Source: Deltaproteobacteria bacterium (lineage in GTDB: Bacteria > Desulfobacterota > DSM-4660 > Desulfatiglandales > HGW-15). Taken from it: a stretch of DNA of 36,142 nucleotides. The DNA is taken from contig JAGVAP010000032.1 in NCBI GenBank assembly GCA_020060215.1, forward strand, positions 1 through 36,142, read 5' to 3'. Numbering within the stretch: the stretch's first letter is position 1; every line of letters begins with the position of its first letter. A program made the translations under genes and the position numbers. Below the pieces are notes generated by a model that was given only the letters and a program-made list of their open reading frames with translations, did not search any database and had not been told where the DNA came from. Shown one piece after another: positions 23,729 to 31,965 of the stretch.

Positions 23729-25951
23729 ATGGGTGAGGAACGGGAGATCATCTCGGGATGCCCCTCATGTGGATGCAAGTACAAGGTGCCGTTGGGGTTT
23801 GAGGGCAGGACGCTTACCTGCAAGAAGTGCGGCAACCCCTTCAGACTGACCAAACTCTCCGGAACCACTTCAAAAAACACCATTCCCAGAACGGCGGCCG
23901 GCGGCGAGAAGAGCCAGGGCATCGGGGTCGATGATCCCTGCCTGGTCATGGGACGACTGGCCGTCAAGTACTGCTATGCCGACGAGGCGCAGGTCCGTGA
24001 GGCGCTCGCTTTCCAGGCAAGAGAAAGACAGCAGGGGAGGGAGAGGCCGCTCGGGGAGATCCTGGTCGAGAAGGGGATGATCTCACAAGACCAGCTCGAG
24101 TGCATTGTCTCGGTTCAGCGGCTCGTCGAGACGCGTCAGCTCGATTCACGTTTCGGGACTTTGGCTGTTCAGAACGGTTTTGCGCGGGAAGCCGACATCG
24201 AAAAGGCCCTCGAGGAGCAGAAACGATACTTCAAAGAGAAGCGGACCGTCAAGCGAATCGGGGATATCCTGGTGGAGGCCGGGATCATGAGCCCGGAGCA
24301 GAAGGAGGGCATCCTCGAGCGACAGAAGAGGCTGGGGCTCGGGCCGGAAAACGAACCAGGCTCACCCGAGACCGCAGCGGAGCCGCCCAAGGGGATTGAA
24401 GTCACCGTTGCGGAAGACGGTCTCTCCGCCGCTGTTGCCATTAAACCGGATCATGGATCCGTCGACGTCGGGGATGTCAAGGCCGCCTTGGCCGCGCGCG
24501 GTGTCTGTTACGGGATCGCGGACGACCGTACCCTGGATCTGTTCGTGAGCGGGGAGCAGGGCAAAGGACCCTTCAAGGCGGCCCAGGGGATGGCGCCGGT
24601 TCCGGGCGGAGAGGCCACCATTCGCCACCTGTTCAATATGGACCCCCTGAGGGTAGGTGAAATCAAGGAAGGGGGGAACATCGATTTCAGGGAGAGGGGG
24701 CCGGTCCCCCAGGTCAGGAAAGGAGACCTCCTGGCCGAGAAGGTCTACCCCGACGATGGGATACCCGGTGTCGATGTGTTCGGGAAAGAACTGCCCCCGC
24801 CGGTGAACAAGGACGTAAAGCTGCGCCAGGGGAAAGGCACCCGTATCTCCGACGATGGAATGAAGCTGTACGCGGACACGGATGGTCGACCCGAGGTCCG
24901 GGCCGACGGGAAGATCTATGTCTTCAGCGACCTGGAGATCGACGGGGATGTGGACCTGAAGACCGGTCATCTGGATTTTCAGGGAAACATCGTGGTTGCG
25001 GGCGCCGTACAGGACGGGTTCAGGGTGAAGGGAGGAAGCCTTACCGCCAACGAGATCCTCAGGGCCGAGATCGAAACCACCGGTGATGTCGCGGTCTTTG
25101 GCGGGATTATCGGCGCCACCATCCGGTGCGGGGGCCATGTCCGGGCGAGATACATCCACGATGCAAGGATAGAGGCCTTGGGCGACATCGTGGTGGAGAA
25201 GGAGATCATCGATTCGAAGATCGAGACCTGCGGGGTCTGCAGTGTGAAGAAAGGGCATGTGCTCTCTTGCCATATCCAGGCCAAGAAGGGTATGGAGGCG
25301 GCCGAGATCGGTTCCGACTCCTCCAGGCAGTGTATCCTGGTGGTGGGGACAAATGAGAGGGCAAGGGGCGAGGTCGAGAGGCTGAAGGGGTTGATCCAGG
25401 AAAAGAACCAGGAGAAGAAGGGGCTGGACGGCGAGATACAGGACCTCGAGCGGGAGTCGATGAAGATCCATTCACAGATCGGGACCCTGGCCCAGCAGCA
25501 GGACCGCGCCCTCGTCAACAAGAGAAAGCTCACCGCCAAGGTGGACGAGATCAAGAAGATCAACGCGTCAGGGCAACTGGAAGCAGCGGAAAAGCTTCTT
25601 GAGAAACTGGAGCAGGAGATCAGGGAGAGGGAGGAGCTGCTGGACACCCACCTGGAATCCCAGGAAAAGCTTTCCGATCAGATATCGAAGATCCAGGAAG
25701 AGAGCCGACGCCTGGGAGGAGAGATCGCGGCCGTAGAGGAGGAGATCTCTTCCATCGCAGAGTGGGCCCAGGCGGACCGCGGGAATCCCTATGTCAGGGT
25801 ATCCGGCTCGATCAACCAGTACACCTCAGTGAAGGGCATCTATGCCTCCCTGATTTTGCCCGAGACGCACAAGGGGGTCCTGATCAAGGAGATCCGGGTC
25901 AGAGGGGCCGACGACAAGCCCGAGTGGAAGATGAAGATCACCAGGGTGTAG
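23729..25951 (+). CDS. FapA/DUF342-family protein with zinc ribbon and tandem GspE-N-like repeats
   Basis: A 740-residue cytoplasmic protein. The N-terminal MJ0042-type zinc ribbon has Cys11, 14, 31, 34 (CPSCG...CKKCG). Two repeated helical units (about 70-215: KGMISQDQLECIVSVQR, EAGIMSPEQKEGILERQ) resemble the N-terminal domain of GspE/PilB ATPases. Residues about 215-545 are the FapA/DUF342 beta-helix-like core (VRKGDLLAEKVYPDDGIPG, then a repeated VDLKTGHLDFQGNIVVAG region). A long coiled coil (about 550-680) and a short C-terminal domain end the protein. Family knowledge: FapA proteins polymerise and relate to polar flagella or cell-surface assembly. No flagellar gene is nearby. Only a weak GGGAAAG site precedes the ATG. 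Confidence 0.85.
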   Translation: MGEEREIISGCPSCGCKYKVPLGFEGRTLTCKKCGNPFRLTKLSGTTSKNTIPRTAAGGEKSQGIGVDDPCLVMGRLAVKYCYADEAQVREALAFQARERQQGRERPLGEILVEKGMISQDQLECIVSVQRLVETRQLDSRFGTLAVQNGFAREADIEKALEEQKRYFKEKRTVKRIGDILVEAGIMSPEQKEGILERQKRLGLGPENEPGSPETAAEPPKGIEVTVAEDGLSAAVAIKPDHGSVDVGDVKAALAARGVCYGIADDRTLDLFVSGEQGKGPFKAAQGMAPVPGGEATIRHLFNMDPLRVGEIKEGGNIDFRERGPVPQVRKGDLLAEKVYPDDGIPGVDVFGKELPPPVNKDVKLRQGKGTRISDDGMKLYADTDGRPEVRADGKIYVFSDLEIDGDVDLKTGHLDFQGNIVVAGAVQDGFRVKGGSLTANEILRAEIETTGDVAVFGGIIGATIRCGGHVRARYIHDARIEALGDIVVEKEIIDSKIETCGVCSVKKGHVLSCHIQAKKGMEAAEIGSDSSRQCILVVGTNERARGEVERLKGLIQEKNQEKKGLDGEIQDLERESMKIHSQIGTLAQQQDRALVNKRKLTAKVDEIKKINASGQLEAAEKLLEKLEQEIREREELLDTHLESQEKLSDQISKIQEESRRLGGEIAAVEEEISSIAEWAQADRGNPYVRVSGSINQYTSVKGIYASLILPETHKGVLIKEIRVRGADDKPEWKMKITRV

Positions 25952-25959
25952 GGTTCAGC

Positions 25960-26010
25960 GGTTCAGGGTTCCCCGTTCGACTGGGCTAACCCCTGAACCT
26001 TTGAACGGGG
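25960..26010. terminator. Overlapping alternative hairpins between convergent fapA-like and panE genes
   Basis: GGTTCAGGGTT (25960-25970) pairs with AACCCCTGAACC (25988-25999, one bulge); alternatively CCCCGTTC (25971-25978) pairs with GAACGGGG (26003-26010). The two stems interleave and cannot coexist. No T-run follows. Probably a bidirectional terminator or a dispersed GGTTCAG repeat. Confidence 0.4.
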
Positions 26011-26017
26011 GACCTCT

Positions 26018-26926
26018 TCAGACCCTCTCCGCGTATGTCTCCTCTATGGCCGAAACCAGGGCAGCCAGGGTTGAATTGACGGGCGTGGGGATCCCGAGCT
26101 TTTTCCCCTCGCGAACGACGGCGCCGTTGATGAATTCGATTTCCGTCCGGCGCCGGTGGAGCACGTCTTGAAGCATGGACGCGATGTTGGCCGAGGTGTC
26201 CCGGCATACCTGCATCACCCTCCCGGCAGGGTCGGGGTAGGGCAGACGGATCCGGTTCCCGTTGGAGACTGCAACCGCCTCCGCGACCGCCTCCTCCATG
26301 ACCTGTCTTGACCCTTCCAGCTCAGGGACCCGGCCGTTCCTCAGCCGCGTGAGCGCTGCGACCGCATTGATCCCGACATTGACGATAAGCTTCCCCCACA
26401 AATAGCTCCGGATGTCTTCCTCTGCCCTGGATCGGAACCCGGCTCCATTGAAGGCGGAGAGGACCTCCTCTGAAACACGTCCTGACTGGATGATGGTCTC
26501 GCCCTGACCCGCATGTCTGATCCTGCCGGGGCCGAGAACGGTGGCGCCCTCCGCGGTCACACCGCCGAGGATCTTCTCCTCCCCGAGCACTCCGGAGAGC
26601 GCTTCGAGATTGCCCAACCCGTTCTGCAGGCTGAGAACGAGGGTCTCGGGACCCACGCTCCTTCGAATATCCATGGCCGCGGCAAGCGTGTCGTAGGCCT
26701 TGACGCAGACCAGGACCAGGTCGTGGGGTGCGGGAGGGGGTTCCGAAAAGGCCGGAACCTTGACGCGATACCTGCCGCTAACGCCGTCGACCCGCAACCC
26801 TTTCAGGTTGATCTCTTCCGCCCGGTCCAGGAGCTTCTCCAGGAGCCTGACGTCGTGGCCGGCCTTTTTCAGTCGTGCTGCAAAGAGGCACCCCATGGCC
26901 CCTGCGCCGACAATGAGGATACGCAT
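26018..26926 (-). CDS. panE: 2-dehydropantoate 2-reductase
   Basis: A 302-residue NADPH-dependent enzyme that reduces ketopantoate to pantoate in pantothenate/coenzyme A synthesis. The N-terminal Rossmann motif is MRILIVGAGAMGCLFAARL (residues 1-19); VCVKAYDT (about 73-80) and the catalytic-lysine segment GKLIVNVGINAVAALTRL (about 178-195) are typical of PanE/ApbA. Length is normal. It lies 127 bp downstream of panB in the same orientation; the spacer carries a dispersed repeat (26965-26993), so they may share a transcript. panC and panD are not in the window. Confidence 0.92.
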   Translation of the reverse strand: MRILIVGAGAMGCLFAARLKKAGHDVRLLEKLLDRAEEINLKGLRVDGVSGRYRVKVPAFSEPPPAPHDLVLVCVKAYDTLAAAMDIRRSVGPETLVLSLQNGLGNLEALSGVLGEEKILGGVTAEGATVLGPGRIRHAGQGETIIQSGRVSEEVLSAFNGAGFRSRAEEDIRSYLWGKLIVNVGINAVAALTRLRNGRVPELEGSRQVMEEAVAEAVAVSNGNRIRLPYPDPAGRVMQVCRDTSANIASMLQDVLHRRRTEIEFINGAVVREGKKLGIPTPVNSTLAALVSAIEETYAERV

Positions 26927-26964
26927 CTCTACCTCCGAAAACAGTTACCAGCAGAGAAGATCTG

Positions 26965-26993
26965 CCACAAGGGCACTAAGTCACAAAGAAGAC
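26965..26993. repeat. Dispersed repeat related to CCACGAAGACACGAAG, between panB and panE
   Basis: CCACAAGGGCACTAAGTCAC followed by AAAGAAGACC; an inverted partner (TTGGTGTCCTAGTGGCGG) follows at 27014-27031, giving a possible stem. Confidence 0.45.
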
Positions 26994-27053
26994 CGCATGT
27001 TGTCCCTGGTCTCTTGGTGTCCTAGTGGCGGGAGTCGGTTTTCGGCTTTTCCT

Positions 27054-27887
27054 TCAGATCTTTTCCGCCTCTTCACGCTTCATCACAAAGGAGTGCTCCG
27101 GTCCGGGGAAGGTGCCGTTCTTGACCTCTGCCTTGTATTGGAGCAAGGCATCCCGGATCATGGGAGAGAGGTGTACATACCGTTTCACGAATTTCGGCGT
27201 GAATCGCTCGAACAGACCGACGAGGTCGTGGTAGACCAGCACCTGTCCGTCACAGTCTTTGCCCGCCCCGATGCCGATGGTGGGGATCTTCAGCTCTTTG
27301 GTGATCATGGCGGCCAGGAGGTCGGGTATGGCTTCCAGGACCAGCATGAACGCCCCGGCTTCCTCCAGATCCCGCGCGGACTGAAGCAGTTGCCGGGCGC
27401 TTTCCGCATCTTTCCCCTGGACCTTGAACCCGCTCAGCATGGTGGCGGTCTGAGGCGTAAGGCCGATATGTCCGCAGACAGGGATCCCCGCCCGGACGAC
27501 CGCCCTCACCACCTCCGCCATATCGCTGCCTCCCTCCAGCTTCACGGAATCGCACTGGGCCTCCTTGATGAATCGGCCGGCGTTTTCCACGGCCCTTTCC
27601 ACAGAGACCTGGTAGGAGAGAAAGGGCATATCCCCGATGACAAAGGCGTACCGTGCTCCCCTGGTCACGGCCCTGCAGTGGTGGATCATCTCTTCCATGG
27701 TGACGGGCACGGTCGAGTTGTGTCCCAGCATGACCATGGCAAGGGAATCGCCTACGAGGATCGTGTCGATCCCGGCCTCATCAACCAAGGCGGCGGTGGG
27801 ATAGTCGTAGGCGGTCAGCATGGTGATCTTCTCCCCAGCCCGCTTCTTTTCGTTGAGCTCCGCAATGGTCATCTTCTTTCTCTCCAT
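27054..27887 (-). CDS. panB: 3-methyl-2-oxobutanoate hydroxymethyltransferase
   Basis: A 277-residue TIM-barrel enzyme that transfers a hydroxymethyl group from methylene-tetrahydrofolate to ketoisovalerate, giving ketopantoate, the substrate of the neighbouring PanE. Typical blocks are ITMLTAYDYPTAALVDEAGI (about 20-39), VGDSLAMVMLGHNSTVPVTM with the metal-binding aspartate (about 46-65), the glutamate-containing LEAIPDLLA and GIGAGKDCDGQVLV near the C-terminal third. Length is normal. The ATG at 27887 follows AGGAGG at good spacing. It is transcribed away from the caspase-like gene, with a 270-bp divergent gap between them. Confidence 0.95.
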   Translation of the reverse strand: MERKKMTIAELNEKKRAGEKITMLTAYDYPTAALVDEAGIDTILVGDSLAMVMLGHNSTVPVTMEEMIHHCRAVTRGARYAFVIGDMPFLSYQVSVERAVENAGRFIKEAQCDSVKLEGGSDMAEVVRAVVRAGIPVCGHIGLTPQTATMLSGFKVQGKDAESARQLLQSARDLEEAGAFMLVLEAIPDLLAAMITKELKIPTIGIGAGKDCDGQVLVYHDLVGLFERFTPKFVKRYVHLSPMIRDALLQYKAEVKNGTFPGPEHSFVMKREEAEKI

Positions 27888-28159
27888 AACTGCCTCCTTG
27901 TCGGGCTGCGAGGGAAGCTCCGCGCGCGGAAACCCCCGCCCAGGAAAAATCTCTTACGCTTCAGAGGTATAGATCATTCCGTCCTTACCGTCAACCGGCA
28001 GCTGCCCCCTGAGGGCTTGCGCGGCGTGAGCGAGCTGGTGGCGGCGGGCCGAAACGGTCCTTCGGCGCGCCGGCGGCTGCGGCTCAATCGGCCCTTGACA
28101 ACCGATCGATTCACGTGTACTTTCGAGGACCTAGCGAACAGGACCTGAAGGAGCGCCCC

Positions 28160-30019
28160 ATGAGAAGAACATGTCTCGCTGTTTTCTTTCTCTCTTTCCT
28201 CACCGCAAATCTCCCCCAAGCTCAGGCAAGATCGGAAGATTCCTCGGGCCGAAAATGGGCGTTATGCGTTGGTGTGAGCAAGTACAAGGACCCCGGGCTT
28301 GCGGCGTGCTCTACCGCCGACGAAGACGCCGAGGGGCTTGCGGCGGCCTTGGAGGAACACGGGGGCTTCGACGAGGTCGCGCTCTTCACGGACGATGTGC
28401 CGGAGAAGGATCCGTCCTTTCCTTCCCATCAACATATACAGAAGTACCTGCGGGAATTGGCCTCCAAGACCCGCACCCCTGATACGGTGCTCTTCAGCTT
28501 TTCAGGCCACGGCTTCACGGATGGGTCAGGCAGACCGTTTCTCCTGGTCCCGGGCTCGCGTACGGACCAGCTTCCCGAGACGGCGGTTCCGTTGGAGGAG
28601 CTCTTCGAATCGTTCAAGAAAATGGGGGTGCGGAAAACGATTGTGGTGATCGATGCCGCCCGGGGAGGGAGCTCGGGGCCTTCTCAGGGGGTATATCCCG
28701 ACCGATATCTCAGGAAGGGGGTGTCCGCCGTCTTCTATTCGGCCGCAAAAGGCTATTCCTCTCAAGCGGATGATACGCTTCGACACTCGCTTTTCGCGCA
28801 CAACCTGATCCAGGGGGTCCGGGGAGAAGCCGACCGCCGATACGGCGGGAACAGGGACGGGGTGGTCACCCTCAAGGAGCTGGCCTCGTACGTGGATATC
28901 GCCTTTGCGGAATGGCGCATCCAGACCAGGGGCAGGCAGGTTCCCTTCGTTGAGATCATCGACCGGGCCAACACCGATATGACGATCTCCAGTGCGGAAA
29001 AAGTGGGTACGGCGAGGCCCAGGGTCCGGGCAAAACCGCAGGTCGCCGCGTCGGCGCCCGAAAAGGAGACCAAGGAGCGGGCCGGATCGAGGATGCAGCC
29101 CGTACCCCGGGGTGGCCCCGGGGTGGTGCGCCCCGGGGTCCCGGGCGCGCCGGCCCCGAGGATCGAGGAACTCGTGAAGGAGGCCAAACCTGCCGCATCG
29201 GGTGATGAAGAGAGATCCCTCCCGGTCGGAGGTGCCAAGCCGGATGAGAGGAAAGACGAGGTGAAGGTCGTCTTCAAGGAAAGGGCGCCCGAGCATGAGA
29301 AAGTCCTTCCGCCGGCCCCGAAGGTCGGGACCCCCGACGATGAGGAGAAGCCCGCACCAGCGGTGAAAGAAGGGGTGGGATCTGCGCCGGAAAGCCCATT
29401 GTCCCCGGCACCGAAAGGCAGGGAAGAACCCGTGCAGGTCGTGCCCCAGGGACGGGCCGCAAGAACGGCTGAGGAGGATAAGCTTGCTTTCCCCGCAGAG
29501 CGGAGGGGGCTGTTGCGCTTGAGGTCCAGGCCGAAGGAGGTGTCGGCCGAGGAGGTGAAATCCATCCTGATCAACAACGGCTTCTACTCGACCTGCTGGA
29601 ACTACAACGGCGACTTCTGCAACCCGAAAGGGGAGTTCGAGAACCAGTTCCAGGAAAACGGGGACGGGACCGTGGTCGATAAGGTCACCGGTCTCATGTG
29701 GCAGAAGGGAGGCTCGCGGCAGGTCATGAGCTGGTCCGCGGCCAGAAAGTATGTCGAACAGGTGAACAGGGACCGCTTTGCGGGGTACACGGACTGGAGG
29801 GTCCCCACGCTGGAGGAACTTTCCAGCCTCATTGAGGGGTCATGGAAAAACGGAGACCTCTTTGTGGATCCTGTCTTTGAGCGGGCTCAAAGGCAATGCT
29901 GGACGTCGGACACCAAAGGGGTGGATTCGGCATGGAAGGTCAACTTCCACCGGGGATTCATCATGGACTTCCCCCAGGAGTCCCCGGGCTCCATCCGGCT
30001 CGTGCGCTCCCTGCGATGA
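28160..30019 (+). CDS. Secreted caspase-like (C14) pseudo-peptidase with C-terminal DUF1566/Lcl domain
   Basis: A 619-residue exported protein. The signal peptide MRRTCLAVFFLSFLTANLPQ ends near QAQA. A caspase/metacaspase-like p20 domain (about 30-260) starts KWALCVGVSKYKDPGLAAC and keeps the histidine motif FSFSGHGFTDG. The usual catalytic Cys motif (DAC-x-S-G) reads IDAARGGSSG, so the nucleophile is alanine. A 220-residue Pro/Ala/Lys/Glu low-complexity linker follows. The C-terminal 110 residues are a DUF1566/Lcl domain (VTGLMWQKGG, GYTDWRVPTLEELSSL, QCWTSDTKG). A peptidase role is unlikely; it may be a cell-surface binding protein. The ATG at 28160 follows AAGGAG at correct spacing. Confidence 0.85.
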   Translation: MRRTCLAVFFLSFLTANLPQAQARSEDSSGRKWALCVGVSKYKDPGLAACSTADEDAEGLAAALEEHGGFDEVALFTDDVPEKDPSFPSHQHIQKYLRELASKTRTPDTVLFSFSGHGFTDGSGRPFLLVPGSRTDQLPETAVPLEELFESFKKMGVRKTIVVIDAARGGSSGPSQGVYPDRYLRKGVSAVFYSAAKGYSSQADDTLRHSLFAHNLIQGVRGEADRRYGGNRDGVVTLKELASYVDIAFAEWRIQTRGRQVPFVEIIDRANTDMTISSAEKVGTARPRVRAKPQVAASAPEKETKERAGSRMQPVPRGGPGVVRPGVPGAPAPRIEELVKEAKPAASGDEERSLPVGGAKPDERKDEVKVVFKERAPEHEKVLPPAPKVGTPDDEEKPAPAVKEGVGSAPESPLSPAPKGREEPVQVVPQGRAARTAEEDKLAFPAERRGLLRLRSRPKEVSAEEVKSILINNGFYSTCWNYNGDFCNPKGEFENQFQENGDGTVVDKVTGLMWQKGGSRQVMSWSAARKYVEQVNRDRFAGYTDWRVPTLEELSSLIEGSWKNGDLFVDPVFERAQRQCWTSDTKGVDSAWKVNFHRGFIMDFPQESPGSIRLVRSLR

Positions 30020-30093
30020 TCACGCTGAAGATCGGTCGGGGCGCAGCCTCGCCGGATCTCTTGGCGAAGCGTGGGATCTCTGGAGGGAAGCTC

Positions 30094-30122
30094 TTGAATG
30101 GCGGGCACTTGGGTTGTATATT
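30094..30122 (+). promoter_or_regulatory. Sigma-70-type promoter of the lysine-rich mini-gene
   Basis: TTGAAT (-35) and TATATT (-10) separated by exactly 17 bp, 38 bp upstream of the start codon at 30161. It makes independent transcription of the downstream small gene likely. Confidence 0.65.
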
Positions 30123-30160
30123 GCCCCGGGTGAGAAAACCGGCACAAGGAGGCGATAACG

Positions 30161-30265
30161 ATGGCAAAGAGCGCTGATGTGAAGAAAGACACCAAGAAGA
30201 AACCGACCAAGAGCCTGAAGGAAAAAAGGGCGCAGAAGAAGGCGAAGAAGGAAGGCAAAGGATAG
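30161..30265 (+). CDS. Lysine-rich 34-residue protein
   Basis: Starts MAKSADVKKDTKKKPTKSLK and ends EKRAQKKAKKEGKG; about two fifths of the residues are lysine and there is no hydrophobic segment. It has a textbook AAGGAGG ribosome-binding site eight bases before the ATG and its own promoter (30094-30122), which makes it a real gene despite its size. Similar tiny basic proteins in bacteria are often DNA- or RNA-binding (inference). It is too small for domain assignment. Confidence 0.7.
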   Translation: MAKSADVKKDTKKKPTKSLKEKRAQKKAKKEGKG

Positions 30266-30328
30266 GTCGGCAGATCAGCAGAGAGCGGTCAGCACGCAGA
30301 TCGAAGAGACATCACAAGGTCGGCCGAC

Positions 30329-30835
30329 ATGGGTGAGCCGAGCAGGCCGATTCGTCTGCCGAAAGCGGTCGAGCGGGATCCCCGCGCCGCTCAGCTGCTC
30401 CGGATCCTGTCTTCGGACACGCGGCCCCTTTGGAGCGGGGCGGAGGTCGAGGTCCCCCAGGTGGAGCTCCGCCCGGTGCTCGCCGCAGCCCTTCGTGGTG
30501 CCCGGTCCGCCGGCATGCTGGCACGGGGCCTGGAGACCGCCGATCGAATCCTTGCGGCCGAGGAGCGGGGACTGCGGCTCGCCGACGGCCGCAGCAATGC
30601 AGTACGCGGCGTTCGAATCTCTCGGCTGCTCCTCGTCGCGGACGACGGCGCCGAGCGCTTCTACCGGCATGTGGAGCGGCTGCTCATCCGCCACGCGCCC
30701 AGGATATACGCAATCCGCCTCGCGGTGGACGCGGATACCCTGGGCGGGTTGCTCTTCGGTCCCGGCCATCCGGTACGTCTTGTCATGGTCGAGCACAAGG
30801 ATGCAGTCTCCGAGGTGCTCCTCGCACTGGTATGA
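30329..30835 (+). CDS. Uncharacterised protein, 168 residues
   Basis: I do not recognise this protein. It is arginine/leucine/alanine-rich, probably alpha-beta, with a central helical region (ELRPVLAAALRGARSAGMLA) and a C-terminal half (VRISRLLLVADDGAERFYRH, then VRLVMVEHKDAVSEVLLALV). No signal peptide, membrane helix or cysteine is present. The local sequence is more GC-rich than its neighbours, so all three forward frames stay open; this frame was chosen for its less biased protein composition. No good ribosome-binding site precedes the ATG. It follows the lysine-rich mini-gene by 63 bp and ends 67 bp before a large perfect hairpin. Confidence 0.5.
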   Translation: MGEPSRPIRLPKAVERDPRAAQLLRILSSDTRPLWSGAEVEVPQVELRPVLAAALRGARSAGMLARGLETADRILAAEERGLRLADGRSNAVRGVRISRLLLVADDGAERFYRHVERLLIRHAPRIYAIRLAVDADTLGGLLFGPGHPVRLVMVEHKDAVSEVLLALV

Positions 30836-30902
30836 CTGAAGGGCTCCCCATTGCGGCTCCTGGGGATGAAATCCGCCTGGTCTTCGTGTTCCCTTCCATG
30901 GA

Positions 30903-30956
30903 GGGATGGTCCTTTCACCTGCCGGGAGGCTCTCCGGCAGGTGAAAGGACCATCCC
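30903..30956. repeat. Perfect 23-bp inverted repeat (giant hairpin)
   Basis: GGGATGGTCCTTTCACCTGC plus CGG (30903-30925), an 8-base loop and the exact reverse complement (30934-30956). It lies between the convergent 30329-30835 and WbqC-like genes. No poly-T tract follows either side. It may be a strong bidirectional terminator or the remnant of a small mobile unit. Confidence 0.8.
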
Positions 30957-30997
30957 CCTCTTAGCGACCTTGGCGTCTTAACAGTGCTTGTTCGGCA

Positions 30998-31684
30998 TCA
31001 GGCACGGGTCAGGATATCGTGCGCCTTGGGGCCGCAGTTGAAGAGGAGGTCGAAAGCGGAGAGGTTCGGGATGAAGTCGCCCCAGAGCTGAGGGTAAACC
31101 GGGGAAGGCGGCTGGCAGAGATCGAGGGCTATCCCCGCTTCTGCAAACAGACCGGCATCCAGGTACTTCCCGGCAGAGGCCTGGGCCAGGAATTGGTCGG
31201 CCCCGAGCCTTTGGCAGATCTCCACGAGCCTGCGGGTCGCCGTTGAATCGATCTGAAGTCCGGAGAGCAGCTCCAGCTCCGCATCGACCCCAAGGTGCAC
31301 GAAGAGGTAGCGGATGATGGAAACATTCAGGTCGATGAGCCTGTCGTATCTCCGGGAAAACATCTCCTCTACAAAATCCTCGTGATCCCTGAAATAAGGC
31401 GCATGGGCATAGGCGGTCCTCAGGCTCTCGAGGTGTTTGGCCCGCCAGCGGCCCTCTTTGTAGATCCGAACATCACTGATCTTCTGCAGCCCCAGCCCCT
31501 TCTTCATGACCGGGATGGTCATCCAGAGCCCGCCCTGGCTGGACTTGAAACGGTTTCGAGTAATCCATGTGGTCCCGCGGGGAAACTGCACCTCGTCCAG
31601 GACGACGAAGACATCCGACCGGTGGGCCTTGTAGAAGAATCCCGGGAAGGGGGCGAAGTAGGGCTGGTTTGCGGAAACGATCAT
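30998..31684 (-). CDS. WbqC-like family protein
   Basis: A 228-residue protein matching the WbqC-like family in MIVSANQPYFAPFPGFFYKA (residues 1-20), VVLDEVQFPRGTTWITRNRF and the C-terminal YPQLWGDFIPNLSAFDLLFN. Family members occur in O-antigen and surface-polysaccharide loci and in modified-amino-acid pathways; the reaction is unclear. No polysaccharide genes flank it here apart from a deacetylase-like gene two genes upstream. The start is set at the ATG at 31684, which matches the family N-terminus; AGGGAG lies about 12 bases upstream. Confidence 0.85.
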   Translation of the reverse strand: MIVSANQPYFAPFPGFFYKAHRSDVFVVLDEVQFPRGTTWITRNRFKSSQGGLWMTIPVMKKGLGLQKISDVRIYKEGRWRAKHLESLRTAYAHAPYFRDHEDFVEEMFSRRYDRLIDLNVSIIRYLFVHLGVDAELELLSGLQIDSTATRRLVEICQRLGADQFLAQASAGKYLDAGLFAEAGIALDLCQPPSPVYPQLWGDFIPNLSAFDLLFNCGPKAHDILTRA

Positions 31685-31965
31685 AGACGCGACCGTCTCC
31701 CTTTCAGTGATGTGGTGGAGCGGGTCTGAGACGACTGGCTCATCCGGTAACCATGTCCTGGAAAGTTGAATAATGGAATGATGGGCTTCAAAGGGGAACG
31801 ATCTTGCGCGCCTCATCTCCAGACTGTTGGTTGTTTTTCTTTCCCCGACATTCCACTACCAGGATTCCAGTATTCCGGCACGTCAGACACTTCCCCTTTT
31901 CTAAAGGGTGTATGGCCCGGGGTCAAGGGGATCGAGGGGGATTTCCAATTCCAACTCCTTACTGC

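Noticed and set aside
30903..30956. Ordinary Rho-independent terminator
   Set aside because: The stem is perfect, but no T-run follows on either strand, so a standard intrinsic terminator is not supported; it is listed as an inverted repeat.
30333..30981. Two other open plus-strand frames (30333-30839 and 30430-30981) as the real gene
   Set aside because: Both translate to Arg/Ser/Gly/Pro-rich low-quality proteins typical of shifted frames in GC-rich DNA; the 30329-30835 frame is more protein-like.
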